Source: CBDDHT01 sp965227905 | Lineage (GTDB): Bacteria; Pseudomonadota; Alphaproteobacteria; Rhizobiales; Methyloligellaceae | Direction of reading: 5' to 3' | Assembly: GCA_965227905.1 (NCBI GenBank) | Contig: OZ245780.1 | Coordinates: 2,604,001 to 2,668,000, forward strand | Length of the DNA: 64,000 nt | Shown here: positions 42,611 to 51,300 of the stretch, piece by piece | Layout: every line of letters begins with the position of its first letter | Position numbering within the stretch: position 1 is the stretch's first letter | Translations under genes and position numbers: made by a program | The notes under the pieces: generated by a model | Databases searched by the model: none | The model's input: the letters and a program-made list of their open reading frames with translations, nothing else | What the model was told of the DNA's origin: nothing

Positions 42611-43375
42611 GTGAGCACACTCTTTGATCGCGATACACTGCAGTCCAAGCTGCGTGAGGCGTCCGGCAAGGGCGTGCGTATGGCTATGCTCGACACTGGC
42701 GTCGATGAAAGCCATCCGGAACTGTCGGGCAAGTTGGCGGGTTCCTATGAACTGGTCCGCGCTCGGGGCGGCACCTTCACTTGCGAGCCGAAGGCCGGCT
42801 CGGACGAGATGGATCATGGAACGGCTTGTGCCGGTATCATCCTGGGGTTGGCGCCGGATGTTGAACTGCACAGCGTCAAAGTCATGGGCGGCAACGCCAA
42901 GGGCTCGAGTGACGAACTTGTTGCCGGCCTCAAATGGGCCGTCGAACAAAAAATGGACGTCGTCAACATCAGTGCCGGTACCATGGATCGTGGCAGCCGC
43001 AGCAAGCTTGCAGAGATCGCTGATGAAGCCTTCTACAACGGCGTCATCGTTGTAACGGCGGCACACAATCAAGGCATGACGGCCTATCCGGCCAATCTGT
43101 CATCGGTTCTGTCGGTGGACTATGAGTTCATCAAGGACGCACTGACTTTCCGATATCGCCTGGGCCAACCAATCGAGCTTGAAGCCAATGGTGTCTATGT
43201 CAAGGCACCGAGCGCCGGGGGCGGAACGCGCGAGTTTCTCGGCACCAGCTTTGCCTGTCCGCATGTTTCGGCTGTCGTTGCTCGTCTGGTGGAGATGTTC
43301 CCGGGCCTGCAGCCCTTCGAGGCCCGCTCGCTCCTTTGGAACCTCCGTCTGGAGAATGGGAACGAAGAGAAATAG
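42611..43375 (+). CDS. Cytoplasmic subtilisin-like (S8) peptidase
   Basis: 254 aa from GTG 42611. Catalytic triad complete: D28 (AMLDTGVDESHPE), H69 (MDHGTACAGI) and S213 (GTSFACPHVSAV), with oxyanion N153 (AAHNQG). There is no signal peptide or propeptide, so it should act inside the cell. It is the last gene of the operon and the natural candidate to cut the leader from the modified WxNC core, as the exporter has no C39 peptidase. Confidence 0.88.
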   Translation: MSTLFDRDTLQSKLREASGKGVRMAMLDTGVDESHPELSGKLAGSYELVRARGGTFTCEPKAGSDEMDHGTACAGIILGLAPDVELHSVKVMGGNAKGSSDELVAGLKWAVEQKMDVVNISAGTMDRGSRSKLAEIADEAFYNGVIVVTAAHNQGMTAYPANLSSVLSVDYEFIKDALTFRYRLGQPIELEANGVYVKAPSAGGGTREFLGTSFACPHVSAVVARLVEMFPGLQPFEARSLLWNLRLENGNEEK

Positions 43376-43390
43376 GCTTCGTTTCGAAGC
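43376..43390 (+). terminator. Stem-loop just after the RiPP operon
   Basis: GCTTCG-TTT-CGAAGC begins one base after the S8 stop. No T-run follows, so it is at best a weak or Rho-assisted terminator. Confidence 0.35.
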
Positions 43391-43741
43391 GCGCTGCGTT
43401 CTAGTTCCGAGCTCTCTTTTCAACATCGCCGGACTCAATTCGCTTGTCCCAGCCGTTTGGCACAGTTGGGAGCGATGGCTCGTTGCGGCTGTCGCAGGCA
43501 CCTCAAGGATTACGGATCGATCGATGCTGTCGAGGCGTTCAGATGCGGAGCCCGACAATTTGTCCGGCATGCGCAGCCGGACGGCAGCGAAGAAGATAAC
43601 GCGTATTCCCATCAGGCGAATATTGTTATCGCAGTGTTTATATAAAACGACACTGTTGTTCAGCTGCCTCAATATTGTCTATATTGACACTTGAAACGTC
43701 TTGTGTGGCGTGTGTCTGGCTTGATAAGAGGCAATGCCCGT
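43391..43741 (+). promoter_or_regulatory. Composition boundary and candidate promoter before trypco2
   Basis: No plausible gene. The sequence becomes clearly AT-richer from about 43590. CAGTGT (43632-43637) and ACACTG (43650-43655) flank TTTATATAAA (43637-43646, itself palindromic). TTGTTC at 43656-43661 with TATATT at 43680-43685 (18-base spacing) could be the promoter of the trypco2-trypsin pair. Confidence 0.4.
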
Positions 43742-44314
43742 ATGTTTTACCGATATTTCAAATTGTCGAATCTCACCTTTCTCTGCGTTTCTTGTTTTGC
43801 CGGAATTGCTCAGGCTGGCGATTTGAGATTCGAAGATTTGCTGAATGCAACCAAGGCGGCACTTGTTCAAGTACAAGATGCGGCCGAAGGAAAACTTCCG
43901 ACCTTGGAAAGTGTCGTTATCGAGGTCAATACTCTGCAGAAGGCATCAGCGAGCACCGGCTTTTCCCTCTTCGTTGTGGAAGTTGGAGGCGGCGTCAGCA
44001 GCGACTATGCAAACACCATCAGACTCACATTGGTGCCACCGGCCCCTGGTACGAGCGCGGACGTCAGCGCTGCTGCCTTAAGTAGTACACTTGCGAACGC
44101 GATTTTGACAGGCGCTCGAGCCATTGATGCCGCCAAGCAGGGCAAGCCCTCGCTGCGCGCGCGCGAACTGAAAGCAATACTCAGATTTGCTGTAACGCGT
44201 GATGCCAATGGCAAGGTCGCGCTTGAATTTCCGCCGATCAAAATCGGTGCAGGCGGTCGTGTTTCTTCGACCGAAGTGCATACGATCACCGTGACCTATA
44301 AAGAGGCAAAATGA
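43742..44314 (+). CDS. Exported trypco2-like protein
   Basis: 190 aa from ATG 43742; the frame extends to TTG 43691 but the Met at 43742 gives a clean signal peptide (LSNLTFLCVSCFAGIAQAG). The mature part matches the trypsin-co-occurring domain 2 pattern: DLRFEDLLNATKAALVQVQD, ESVVIEVNTLQK, FVVEVGGGVSS, then HTITVTYK-type strands and NTIRLTLVPP. Unlike the usual short cytoplasmic trypco2, it is exported and longer. Its stop overlaps the ATG of a trypsin-like protease (ATGA), exactly the expected partner. Role in trypco systems is unproven; proposed for conflict or signalling. Confidence 0.72.
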   Translation: MFYRYFKLSNLTFLCVSCFAGIAQAGDLRFEDLLNATKAALVQVQDAAEGKLPTLESVVIEVNTLQKASASTGFSLFVVEVGGGVSSDYANTIRLTLVPPAPGTSADVSAAALSSTLANAILTGARAIDAAKQGKPSLRARELKAILRFAVTRDANGKVALEFPPIKIGAGGRVSSTEVHTITVTYKEAK

Positions 44315-45873
44315 GATCGCCAATCATATTTGGACTGTCCTTAGTGACGATTCTGCTGAGTGGTTTTTCCGTCGCATCGGCGCGAGAGTGCGGACGGTTT
44401 GGCTATGCAAGCAAAGCTGATCATTCCAATCTTTCTGAGTACAGTGTCGCTAAGGTTTATCGGAAAAGTGATGGATCTTTTCGGGGAGCCGCAACCGTGT
44501 TCGATGCGGCACAAGGGTTGTTGATTACCGCTCGCCATGTCGCGAAGGATGCGGACATTTTTGTCGAATTCTCCTCAGGTCGAAATAGCAGAAAGTACCA
44601 GGCAAAGACGATTGCCGTTGGAAAAGACAATCTTGATTTCGCTGTTGTCAGGCTCAACGCCAAAGATAGCATATTCCAGGAAGTCGAGATGTGGGTGGCA
44701 GAAATCGAGGAGAACAACGATCATATTCTGCTTGGATACAGTCGTGATCGGGCAACACCGCTGGTGGCAAGAGCGCCACTCTCATGGCAAAGCAGCTGCC
44801 GCTATGAAATGAGAGCTAACACATATCCTGGCGATAGCGGCTCACCAGTGTTCAGTGAACAGGGCCTGCTCGTTGGCATTGTTGTTACAGCTGCTGAGAG
44901 CGGCAATCACAATGACACCGCAAGAGGGATCGCCACGGTCCTGCCGGTCCGTTGTGGAATGTCTGTGCTTAAAGATGCGGTGGGCACTACGCATGCGCAG
45001 AACTCTTGGAAACATATTCGGGATTCGTCAGCTCGGGATCTCAGATTTCAATTAACGCCGCGAAACAATCGGGTTCAAGGTTGGATAACCAATTTCGTGC
45101 TCGCCCACAGTATTGATTTTGCCGTTGCCGAAGGTCTTATCGGTGATATTACGCCTGAGAAGCGAGAATGTCCGATTGTACCCGCTTTGGTCGAGCGGAA
45201 AATCGGCTATCAGCGGCTGGTTGCCCTTTTGGCGCATACGCAAAACGCGGCAAGTTCGACGGCTGACGTCGTACATGCGCGTGCTCTCGAATATGGCCAG
45301 AAAGGGTATACCGCTGCTTCGCGCACACTGTTGAAAGCCTCAACCGCACTCTATGAGGATTTTATTCGGAAGAATCTTTCAACGGTTGTCGCCAGATATG
45401 GAATGTCACCCACTACGGATAATCAGAAGGCGCACTTGGTAATGGCGCGCGCGTATAAAGGGCTTGCCGATGCGGAAACAAGCCTATCTTTGTTGTCGGG
45501 AAACGATGAAGATCTGCTGCAGCGTGCTGAGATAAACGCGAACATTGCGGCGATACTCGCGCCTAAGGGAGTGCTTCGCGGTTCTGCACTCGCTAGCTAT
45601 GCCACCATCAAAGCGAAAAACAAACAATATGACGATGCGATCGCTGGCTATACGGCCGCGTTCCAAAACGGCTTTTCAACGGATTGGGTCAAGCAGAATT
45701 ACGCTGCGGCATTCGAATTGAAGGACAATGTCACGAGTCCTTCGAAAGCGAAAGATTACGCACCTTTGGGCGAGTTCGTGTTTAATCCCAACGATGCGTC
45801 GTTCCCGCTTTCCGCTAAGAGTATCGAGAAAGGCTGGGCACATATTGTGCCCGGACATACTGCCATGCGTTGA
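44311..45873 (+). CDS. Exported trypsin-like serine protease with helical-repeat C terminus
   Basis: 520 aa with a signal peptide (LSLVTILLSGFSVASAREC). S1/HtrA-like protease domain at about residues 25-230: catalytic His in LLITARHVAKDA, Asp in KDNLDFAVVRL and Ser in YPGDSGSPVF. The rest is helical and TPR-like (ALEYGQKGYTAASRTLLKAS, KNKQYDDAIAGYTAAFQNGF). Codon use is AT-richer than neighbouring operons, suggesting acquisition. Coupled to the trypco2 gene by an ATGA overlap. Confidence 0.82.
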   Translation: MRSPIIFGLSLVTILLSGFSVASARECGRFGYASKADHSNLSEYSVAKVYRKSDGSFRGAATVFDAAQGLLITARHVAKDADIFVEFSSGRNSRKYQAKTIAVGKDNLDFAVVRLNAKDSIFQEVEMWVAEIEENNDHILLGYSRDRATPLVARAPLSWQSSCRYEMRANTYPGDSGSPVFSEQGLLVGIVVTAAESGNHNDTARGIATVLPVRCGMSVLKDAVGTTHAQNSWKHIRDSSARDLRFQLTPRNNRVQGWITNFVLAHSIDFAVAEGLIGDITPEKRECPIVPALVERKIGYQRLVALLAHTQNAASSTADVVHARALEYGQKGYTAASRTLLKASTALYEDFIRKNLSTVVARYGMSPTTDNQKAHLVMARAYKGLADAETSLSLLSGNDEDLLQRAEINANIAAILAPKGVLRGSALASYATIKAKNKQYDDAIAGYTAAFQNGFSTDWVKQNYAAAFELKDNVTSPSKAKDYAPLGEFVFNPNDASFPLSAKSIEKGWAHIVPGHTAMR

Positions 45874-46063
45874 GCAATGGTCGTTGGTTCCCGCGCCGAA
45901 ACGATACAGCGACGGGCTAAGATTGTTTTTGTGCCGCGCACCAGTCCATATTGATGCGGGTCAACCATCGAGAGGCGGGAGTTTTCAAGCTGCGTTGGTT
46001 CTGACCTGAGCCCCGTTTGGTCCCTCACTTGAAAGGAGAGTCCGTCAGCGATAGGAGACGGAC

Positions 46064-46327
46064 ATGAGGAAGTCACGGTTCAGCGAAGAACAGATCATTT
46101 CGATCCTTGGCGAGCAGGAGCGCGGGATGGCGACTGCGGAAGTCTGCCGAAAGTATGGCGTGAGCCAGGGGACGTTCTACAAATGGAAGGCGAAGTTCGG
46201 CGGCATGGATGTGTCCGATGCGCGCAAGCTCAAGACGCTTGAGACGGAAAATTCCCGCCTGAAGCGGCTTTTGGCGGACGCGATGCTGGACAATGTGGTG
46301 CTGAAAGATCTTCTGGGAAAGAACTAA
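46064..46327 (+). CDS. IS3-family transposase OrfA
   Basis: 87 aa. Helix-turn-helix of IS3 OrfA ([40 protein letters not shown]) and a leucine zipper ([20 protein letters not shown]). Just before the stop is the slippery heptamer GGGAAAG (46315-46321) in the right phase for -1 frameshifting into OrfB. Confidence 0.93.
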   Translation: MRKSRFSEEQIISILGEQERGMATAEVCRKYGVSQGTFYKWKAKFGGMDVSDARKLKTLETENSRLKRLLADAMLDNVVLKDLLGKN

Positions 46328-46365
46328 CGACACCTGCTGAGCGACGCGCGGCGGCCCTTGATGCG

Positions 46366-47196
46366 ATGGCAAGATATGCCCTTTCGCAACGGCGGGCCTG
46401 CCGGCTGGTCGGTGTCGACCCCAAGACGGTGCGTCGGGCGCGTGTCCCCGACAACCCACAGATCCGGGCGCGCATGCGTGCGCTGGCGGCTGAGCGGCGC
46501 CGGTTCGGCTATCGCCGCATCGGTCTCATGCTGGAACGCGAAGGGATCAAAATGAACCACAAGAAACTGCGCCGGCTTTACGCCGAGGAGCGGCTTGCCG
46601 TACCGCGCCGACGTGGGCGCAAGCGCGCGCGGGGAACCCGGGCGCCGATCCCGATCCCCATTGGCCCGAGCATGCGCTGGAGCCTGGACTTCCTCTCCGA
46701 CGTGTTCGGTGCCAGCCGGCGGTTCCGCATCCTGGCAGTGATTGACGATTACAGCCGTGAATGCCTTGCGCTGGTAGCGGACACATCGCTATCGGGGGCA
46801 CGGGTTGCGCGTGAACTTGATGCTTTGATAGCCCGCCGTGGCAAGCCACGAACGATCGTCAGTGACAATGGCTGCGAGCTGACGTCCCGAGCGATCCTTG
46901 AGTGGCAGAACCGGACCGGCGTTGCTTGGCATTACATCGCGCCGGGCAAACCACAGCAGAATGCCTTCATCGAGAGTTTTAACGGACGGCTTCGTGACGA
47001 GTTGCTCAATGAGGAGGTGTTCGACAGTCTCAGGGCCGCCCGCCGGGCATTATCGCGCTGGCGCACCGATTACAACACCGTCAGACCGCATTCAGCTCTG
47101 GGCGGATTGCCACCACTGGCCGTGCTGTATGCACAAGGCTCAGGACCCACCAAGGGGAACACCGCCTTCCACTCTCCGACACCGTCGCTCGCCTAA
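46366..47196 (+). CDS. IS3-family transposase OrfB (DDE integrase)
   Basis: 276 aa from ATG 46366; as an OrfAB fusion after the -1 slip it continues from about 46318 (reads [10 protein letters not shown]). DDE residues: Asp in [10 protein letters not shown], Asp in [11 protein letters not shown] and Glu in [20 protein letters not shown], spaced as in retroviral-type integrases. A preceding HTH_21 part is visible ([20 protein letters not shown]). Complete. Confidence 0.93.
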   Translation: MARYALSQRRACRLVGVDPKTVRRARVPDNPQIRARMRALAAERRRFGYRRIGLMLEREGIKMNHKKLRRLYAEERLAVPRRRGRKRARGTRAPIPIPIGPSMRWSLDFLSDVFGASRRFRILAVIDDYSRECLALVADTSLSGARVARELDALIARRGKPRTIVSDNGCELTSRAILEWQNRTGVAWHYIAPGKPQQNAFIESFNGRLRDELLNEEVFDSLRAARRALSRWRTDYNTVRPHSALGGLPPLAVLYAQGSGPTKGNTAFHSPTPSLA

Positions 47197-47445
47197 TGGG
47201 CGAACGAGCGACGGTGGCTCCGAGGGGAAGGCTCACACCGCGACCATGAAAACAGAAAAGGAAACAGCACTTCACGACAACAGGATGACTAGTTATCTAA
47301 ACTCTGGACTCTCAAAATAAATGAGGGCGTCTTGGGGCCCAGGTCAGTTCGGTTTCTACCGCCGGGCTCAATGGAGGGGTTGGACATATCGTCGGTTGGT
47401 ATTCAGCAAAGAGGAGCGATTTAGGTTCTCCTGATAACACTAGTG

Positions 47446-47976
47446 TCACCACCATTGACACCATCGCCAGCAGCCCCACCTGCCGCAGCAATTTGCCCAG
47501 ACGCATGGCTTCTGGCCGGGTTCTTTCTGTGCGGTCTTCGGGAGCGATGCTTTTGTCTCGTGGAGCTCATCGACCAGAGCTTTGTCGCCCTGGCTCTCGG
47601 CATATTCGAGCGCTGTGTCGATGACCTGGGAAGGGGTCATGAGAATCGGGACGAGCCCTGAGGTGCGGCGCTCACCTTCGGCAGCACGTCTTGGGTCCAT
47701 TTCAATGGGAGGCGCCGTCTCGTCCGTTCTCAGGTCCACGACATCTGGCAGCCGGCTCATGATCTCGGCGGACGCCGCGAGTTTGCGCGGGTCTTGTCTG
47801 CGCATTCCGATTTCAAAAAGTTCGCGTGCCTTGATGGCAAGTTGCGAGGCTTCTTCGCTGCGCGTGACGCCCACGTCTCCGGAATTTGTAACGATTGTTT
47901 GCTCTTGCGCGTGGGCTGGCACGAGCCAGAGGAGGGTCAACGCAAGGATTGCTGATCTGGAAATCATGCTCAGCAT
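47446..47976 (-). CDS. Exported protein with Cys/Trp-rich C-terminal tail
   Basis: 176 aa from ATG 47976 (ATG 47967 also possible; a longer frame to 48318 adds 114 unconvincing residues). Signal peptide ISRSAILALTLLWLVPAHA, helical middle (SQLAIKARELFEIGMRRQDP, VIDTALEYAESQGDKALVDE) and a tail CVWANCCGRWGCWRWCQWW at the very end. The tail has five Cys and six Trp in 19 residues and includes W-A-N-C, the same unit type as the RiPP cores at 39.9 and 40.4 kb. It follows the TIR-STAND genes on the same strand. No family recognised. Confidence 0.65.
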   Translation of the reverse strand: MLSMISRSAILALTLLWLVPAHAQEQTIVTNSGDVGVTRSEEASQLAIKARELFEIGMRRQDPRKLAASAEIMSRLPDVVDLRTDETAPPIEMDPRRAAEGERRTSGLVPILMTPSQVIDTALEYAESQGDKALVDELHETKASLPKTAQKEPGQKPCVWANCCGRWGCWRWCQWW

Positions 47977-48302
47977 ATGTGCGTTTTCGACCTTTCTTTC
48001 GCGAACGGTGGCCGGTGCTGCAGTATTTCCTGCAATCCGTTGATTTATCCACCCTTTCTTGCCGTTTATCACGCGCTGAACAGTGCCTGCAATACGCCGA
48101 AACGGAAGCGGAGTAACATTCTTGACAGGCGGTTTCACAATGACCGCCGCCAGGGAGCCGCGCAAATCACGACAGGTGTCGCGGCCATGCAATGCCATAT
48201 CGTTCGATGTGGGGCGCAAAGCCGGCCTTTCAAGGGCGGAACACAAGGCGTACCGCCTCATAAATGGCGCTCGCCCCGCCGCAGTTTCATTCGATTTGGT
48301 CG
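47977..48302. other. Gap between the STAND gene and the Cys/Trp-tail gene
   Basis: An open frame runs through (ATG 48318 overlaps the STAND stop), yet its composition is basic and not protein-like. No hairpin or promoter stands out. It may be a leader, or a real N-terminal extension of the downstream gene. Confidence 0.35.
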
Positions 48303-51300
48303 TCAGTTTTCGGTGCATGCGTCCCCATCATCACTGCCCCCGGGTATCGCTACTTTCACCAGATCGTAAATTTCGAGGCGTCCACACACCTCGGTCTCCA
48401 AATCATCCAACCGCCAGACGGAAAGCCAAGCACCATGCTGAGCGGTAAGAGATGCAAGGTAGCGTCCGCCATCCAGAAAGGCAGCCCCTACCACTTTCGA
48501 TTTGTGAATGACGCGTGCTTTGAGCGCTCCTGTTTCCGTATCCCAGATTTCGAGAGCAGGGTCCGTGTCGAAGCGCGAGCGTTCAGTCACGGCGCTACCC
48601 GGGACGGATATCGCCGCAAACCGGCCATCCGCACTCAGGATCCCAAATGGGACCTGACCTTCATGGTGTTCCCAATCGTCCGCCCCATGCTTCCAGAGCA
48701 GATTGGGATAGAAAGATACGATTTTGCCTGACCTCGGATCTTTGAGAGACACTTTGGTTCGTGTTTGTCCTCCCGAAGGCGTCTCTTCGCGCGCGGACAC
48801 TTCCAACGTACTGGCAAACATTTTTGCGTGAATTGGTGCTTTTCCTTCGGCAGAACTGACGAAGGATTCCCTTTTCGGGTCGAACCGGTACATGCCGGGA
48901 TCATCGCTTGCCGGCTTCCAATCCTTGTCTCTGAAAATTCCGACATGAGCATCCTGCGTGACGCCATCTGGCGTCAGCAGAAGGAAACGCCCATTGGCCG
49001 CGTCATATCCAACAGCACCATTTGCGGCCAGAGGCTTGTCGATATCGCGGAATACATCCTGGGTCGCGAGATGATTGAGATGATGGCCCGAGAATATGTC
49101 CCAGATCGCCACGATCGAATTGTAGCGCTGGTTGGCAACGCCTTCCACGATGAGCGTGATCAGTTTCAAGCCCTGGCCATCCAGCAGATGATGCTCGAGC
49201 GTAAACGGGAACCTGAATTCAGCGACGACATCATCGCTGCGGGCAAGGCGTGCTTCGAACGCTTTGCCTTTCCATTTCTTCATGATGCGCTGTCCCCGTT
49301 CGTCGGCCTGCATCATGAGTTGGTCCAGCAGCGCATTGCTCCAGCGGATTGGATCTTTGGGGATCTCCCAGATGGTGCTGACGCGCTTATCGGTCCCGCG
49401 CGTGAAGCGAATGGTGCATTCCGGCGGGCCCTCTCCCGTAAGGCGCCAGGCATGCATGCGGTTGGCTTTGTCGATCACGATCAGGGTATCGGAGCCGTTG
49501 CAATAGTGCGCATCGAGCCGCTCGGTATCGAGATAGGGCATTCGCGGCAGTTTTTCCGTCGGCTCGCTGAGCAAAGCCGGCGGAGCGGTACCTTCAAGTG
49601 AATTCGTGAAGACGGAAAGGAAAAGTTCCTTCGCCGAATAGACAGCGAGAAATGCGTTATTGTCGCGTGGGATCAAATCGACCAAGGCCAGGGTTTCCTG
49701 ACCGCGGGCGCTTTTTTGCGTGGTCTCGATTCGGGTTTTGCGATAACTGGCCGGATCATCTGTTTGTCCGCAACTCCCAATTTTGCAGACAATAAAGTCG
49801 CCCTGCTGGTTGAGTATTGCGTATGTTTTGCCGTCGCGGCTGAAGGCTGTCTTCAGAAGATCGGTGAACTCTTCGGCAACGAGGATCTTGTCGACAACCT
49901 TCCCGGTTTTGACATCCCAGATCAGCACCCACATGAACGTCGATCGCAGGTCGTTTCCGGGCGCCTGGACGGTAGCCGACAGATATTCGCCACGTGGACT
50001 GAAGCCCATATCGATCACCCAGGCACCGGGAACGGCATCCAGCGAAAGGTTGGCGAGCGGTTTCTGATCAGGAGGCGGAAATCCGCTGTCGGTAAAGGCA
50101 TGAACGAGAATATGAAGGTTCTCGCTATCGGGCGTTGAGTCTTCCGCCAGTTTTGTTTCCGTCAGGGCGATCAGGCGACCGTCTTCGGTGACGGCAGGAA
50201 TAAAATACTGTCCATCCAGTCGCCGACCGATCGGTCGGGGGATCGCCGCCATGTCTTTCTGCAAGTTCGTATGGATCTGCAGAACGTGTTCATCGAAGGA
50301 AGCCAGAAGCTGCTCGCGCTGGGTTTCGTGGGTCTGCAGCATGTCGACGGCGAGACCGGAGAGATCGTCTCGAAATGTCTTGGCGACTTTCTGCACGCGC
50401 TGCTTCGTCTTGTCGGACTCGGCAACAAAGCTGTCCTTGCGCGCCAACAGATTGCCTACCGCCGACAGGCCGACCTTGCTCTTGATGATCGTCGTGTCGA
50501 AGGCATCCGTGTCGAGGATCGTCTTCTCCAGGAAGCCCATCATGTTTTCGGCGTTCTGCGATCGATGTAACAGAATCAGTTCCGAAAGGTCGTTCTGCAG
50601 TTCCTGAAGCTTCAGGCTTTGCGAGTGGAACTGCTGCTGGGTCTGCTGGAAGATGTAAAGAAATCCGGCGATGATCGAGATGATAGCGACGCCGCCTATC
50701 TGGATGTATCGCGAACGTTGGCGGGCGCCGGCGGCCTGTGCCTCAGCCTTCTCGACTTCCGCCCGAGCGCGTTCCGCTTCAGCTCGAGCTGTTTCAGCTT
50801 CAGCTTTCTGCCGCTTCGCCTGCTCCTCGCGTTTGGCATCGCGCTCAAGTTCTTCGCGCTCTCGTTGTTTGCGTGTTTCCGTCTCGGCAATCGAGTCGTC
50901 GAGGAACCCGATGATGCGGTTGAACTGGGTCTCATCGATATTGTAGCGACTGGCCCATGCGGCATTGGGTGATTGGGCGTCGCGCCATTTTGCGAAATAG
51001 AGCGTGCTGTCTGCGTCGAGCCGCCGCTCGGATCTGCCGCGCACAGCGAATGTGCCTGCAAGATCCCGCAGGTTCTTTGCCGACTCCCACTCATCCCGAA
51101 CCCATTCCTGACAGCGGTCCCATTTGCGGATAAGGCACTCGTGGACGATGTCGATGACCGAGGTATCGGAGATGGTGCCGCTTCCAGATACGATGCGGAC
51201 AAAACCGACATCGGGGCGCGCGAATTTCTCAATGATCGCGCCGAGCTTGGCCGTCTCCTCGTCTTTGGTCAGTCCCAATGTTCTTGCGAGCGTCTCGAAT

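Larger units (their letters stand above)
46002..47346 (+). mobile_element. Intact IS3-family insertion sequence, about 1345 bp
   Basis: Left end TGACCTGAGCCCC (46002 on) and right end GGGGCCCAGGTCA (to 47346) are inverted repeats with one mismatch in the outer 13 bases and weaker matching further in (CCCTCA, GAGAGTCC). The target duplication GTTC flanks it (45998-46001 and 47347-47350). Two overlapping transposase frames are intact. A 4-bp duplication and the OrfA type fit the IS407 group. The intact ends and coding frames suggest a fairly recent insertion. Confidence 0.9.

Noticed and set aside
43376..43390. Stem-loop after the S8 gene as a strong Rho-independent terminator
   Set aside because: Six-base stem with no T-run; listed only at low confidence.
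47312..47506. 64-aa hydrophobic leftward frame over the IS right end
   Set aside because: It spans the IS junction and overlaps the Cys/Trp-tail gene in another frame; no ribosome site.
47977..48318. 114-residue N-terminal extension of the Cys/Trp-tail protein
   Set aside because: Basic, low-complexity-like composition and it would bury the signal peptide; kept only as a remote possibility.
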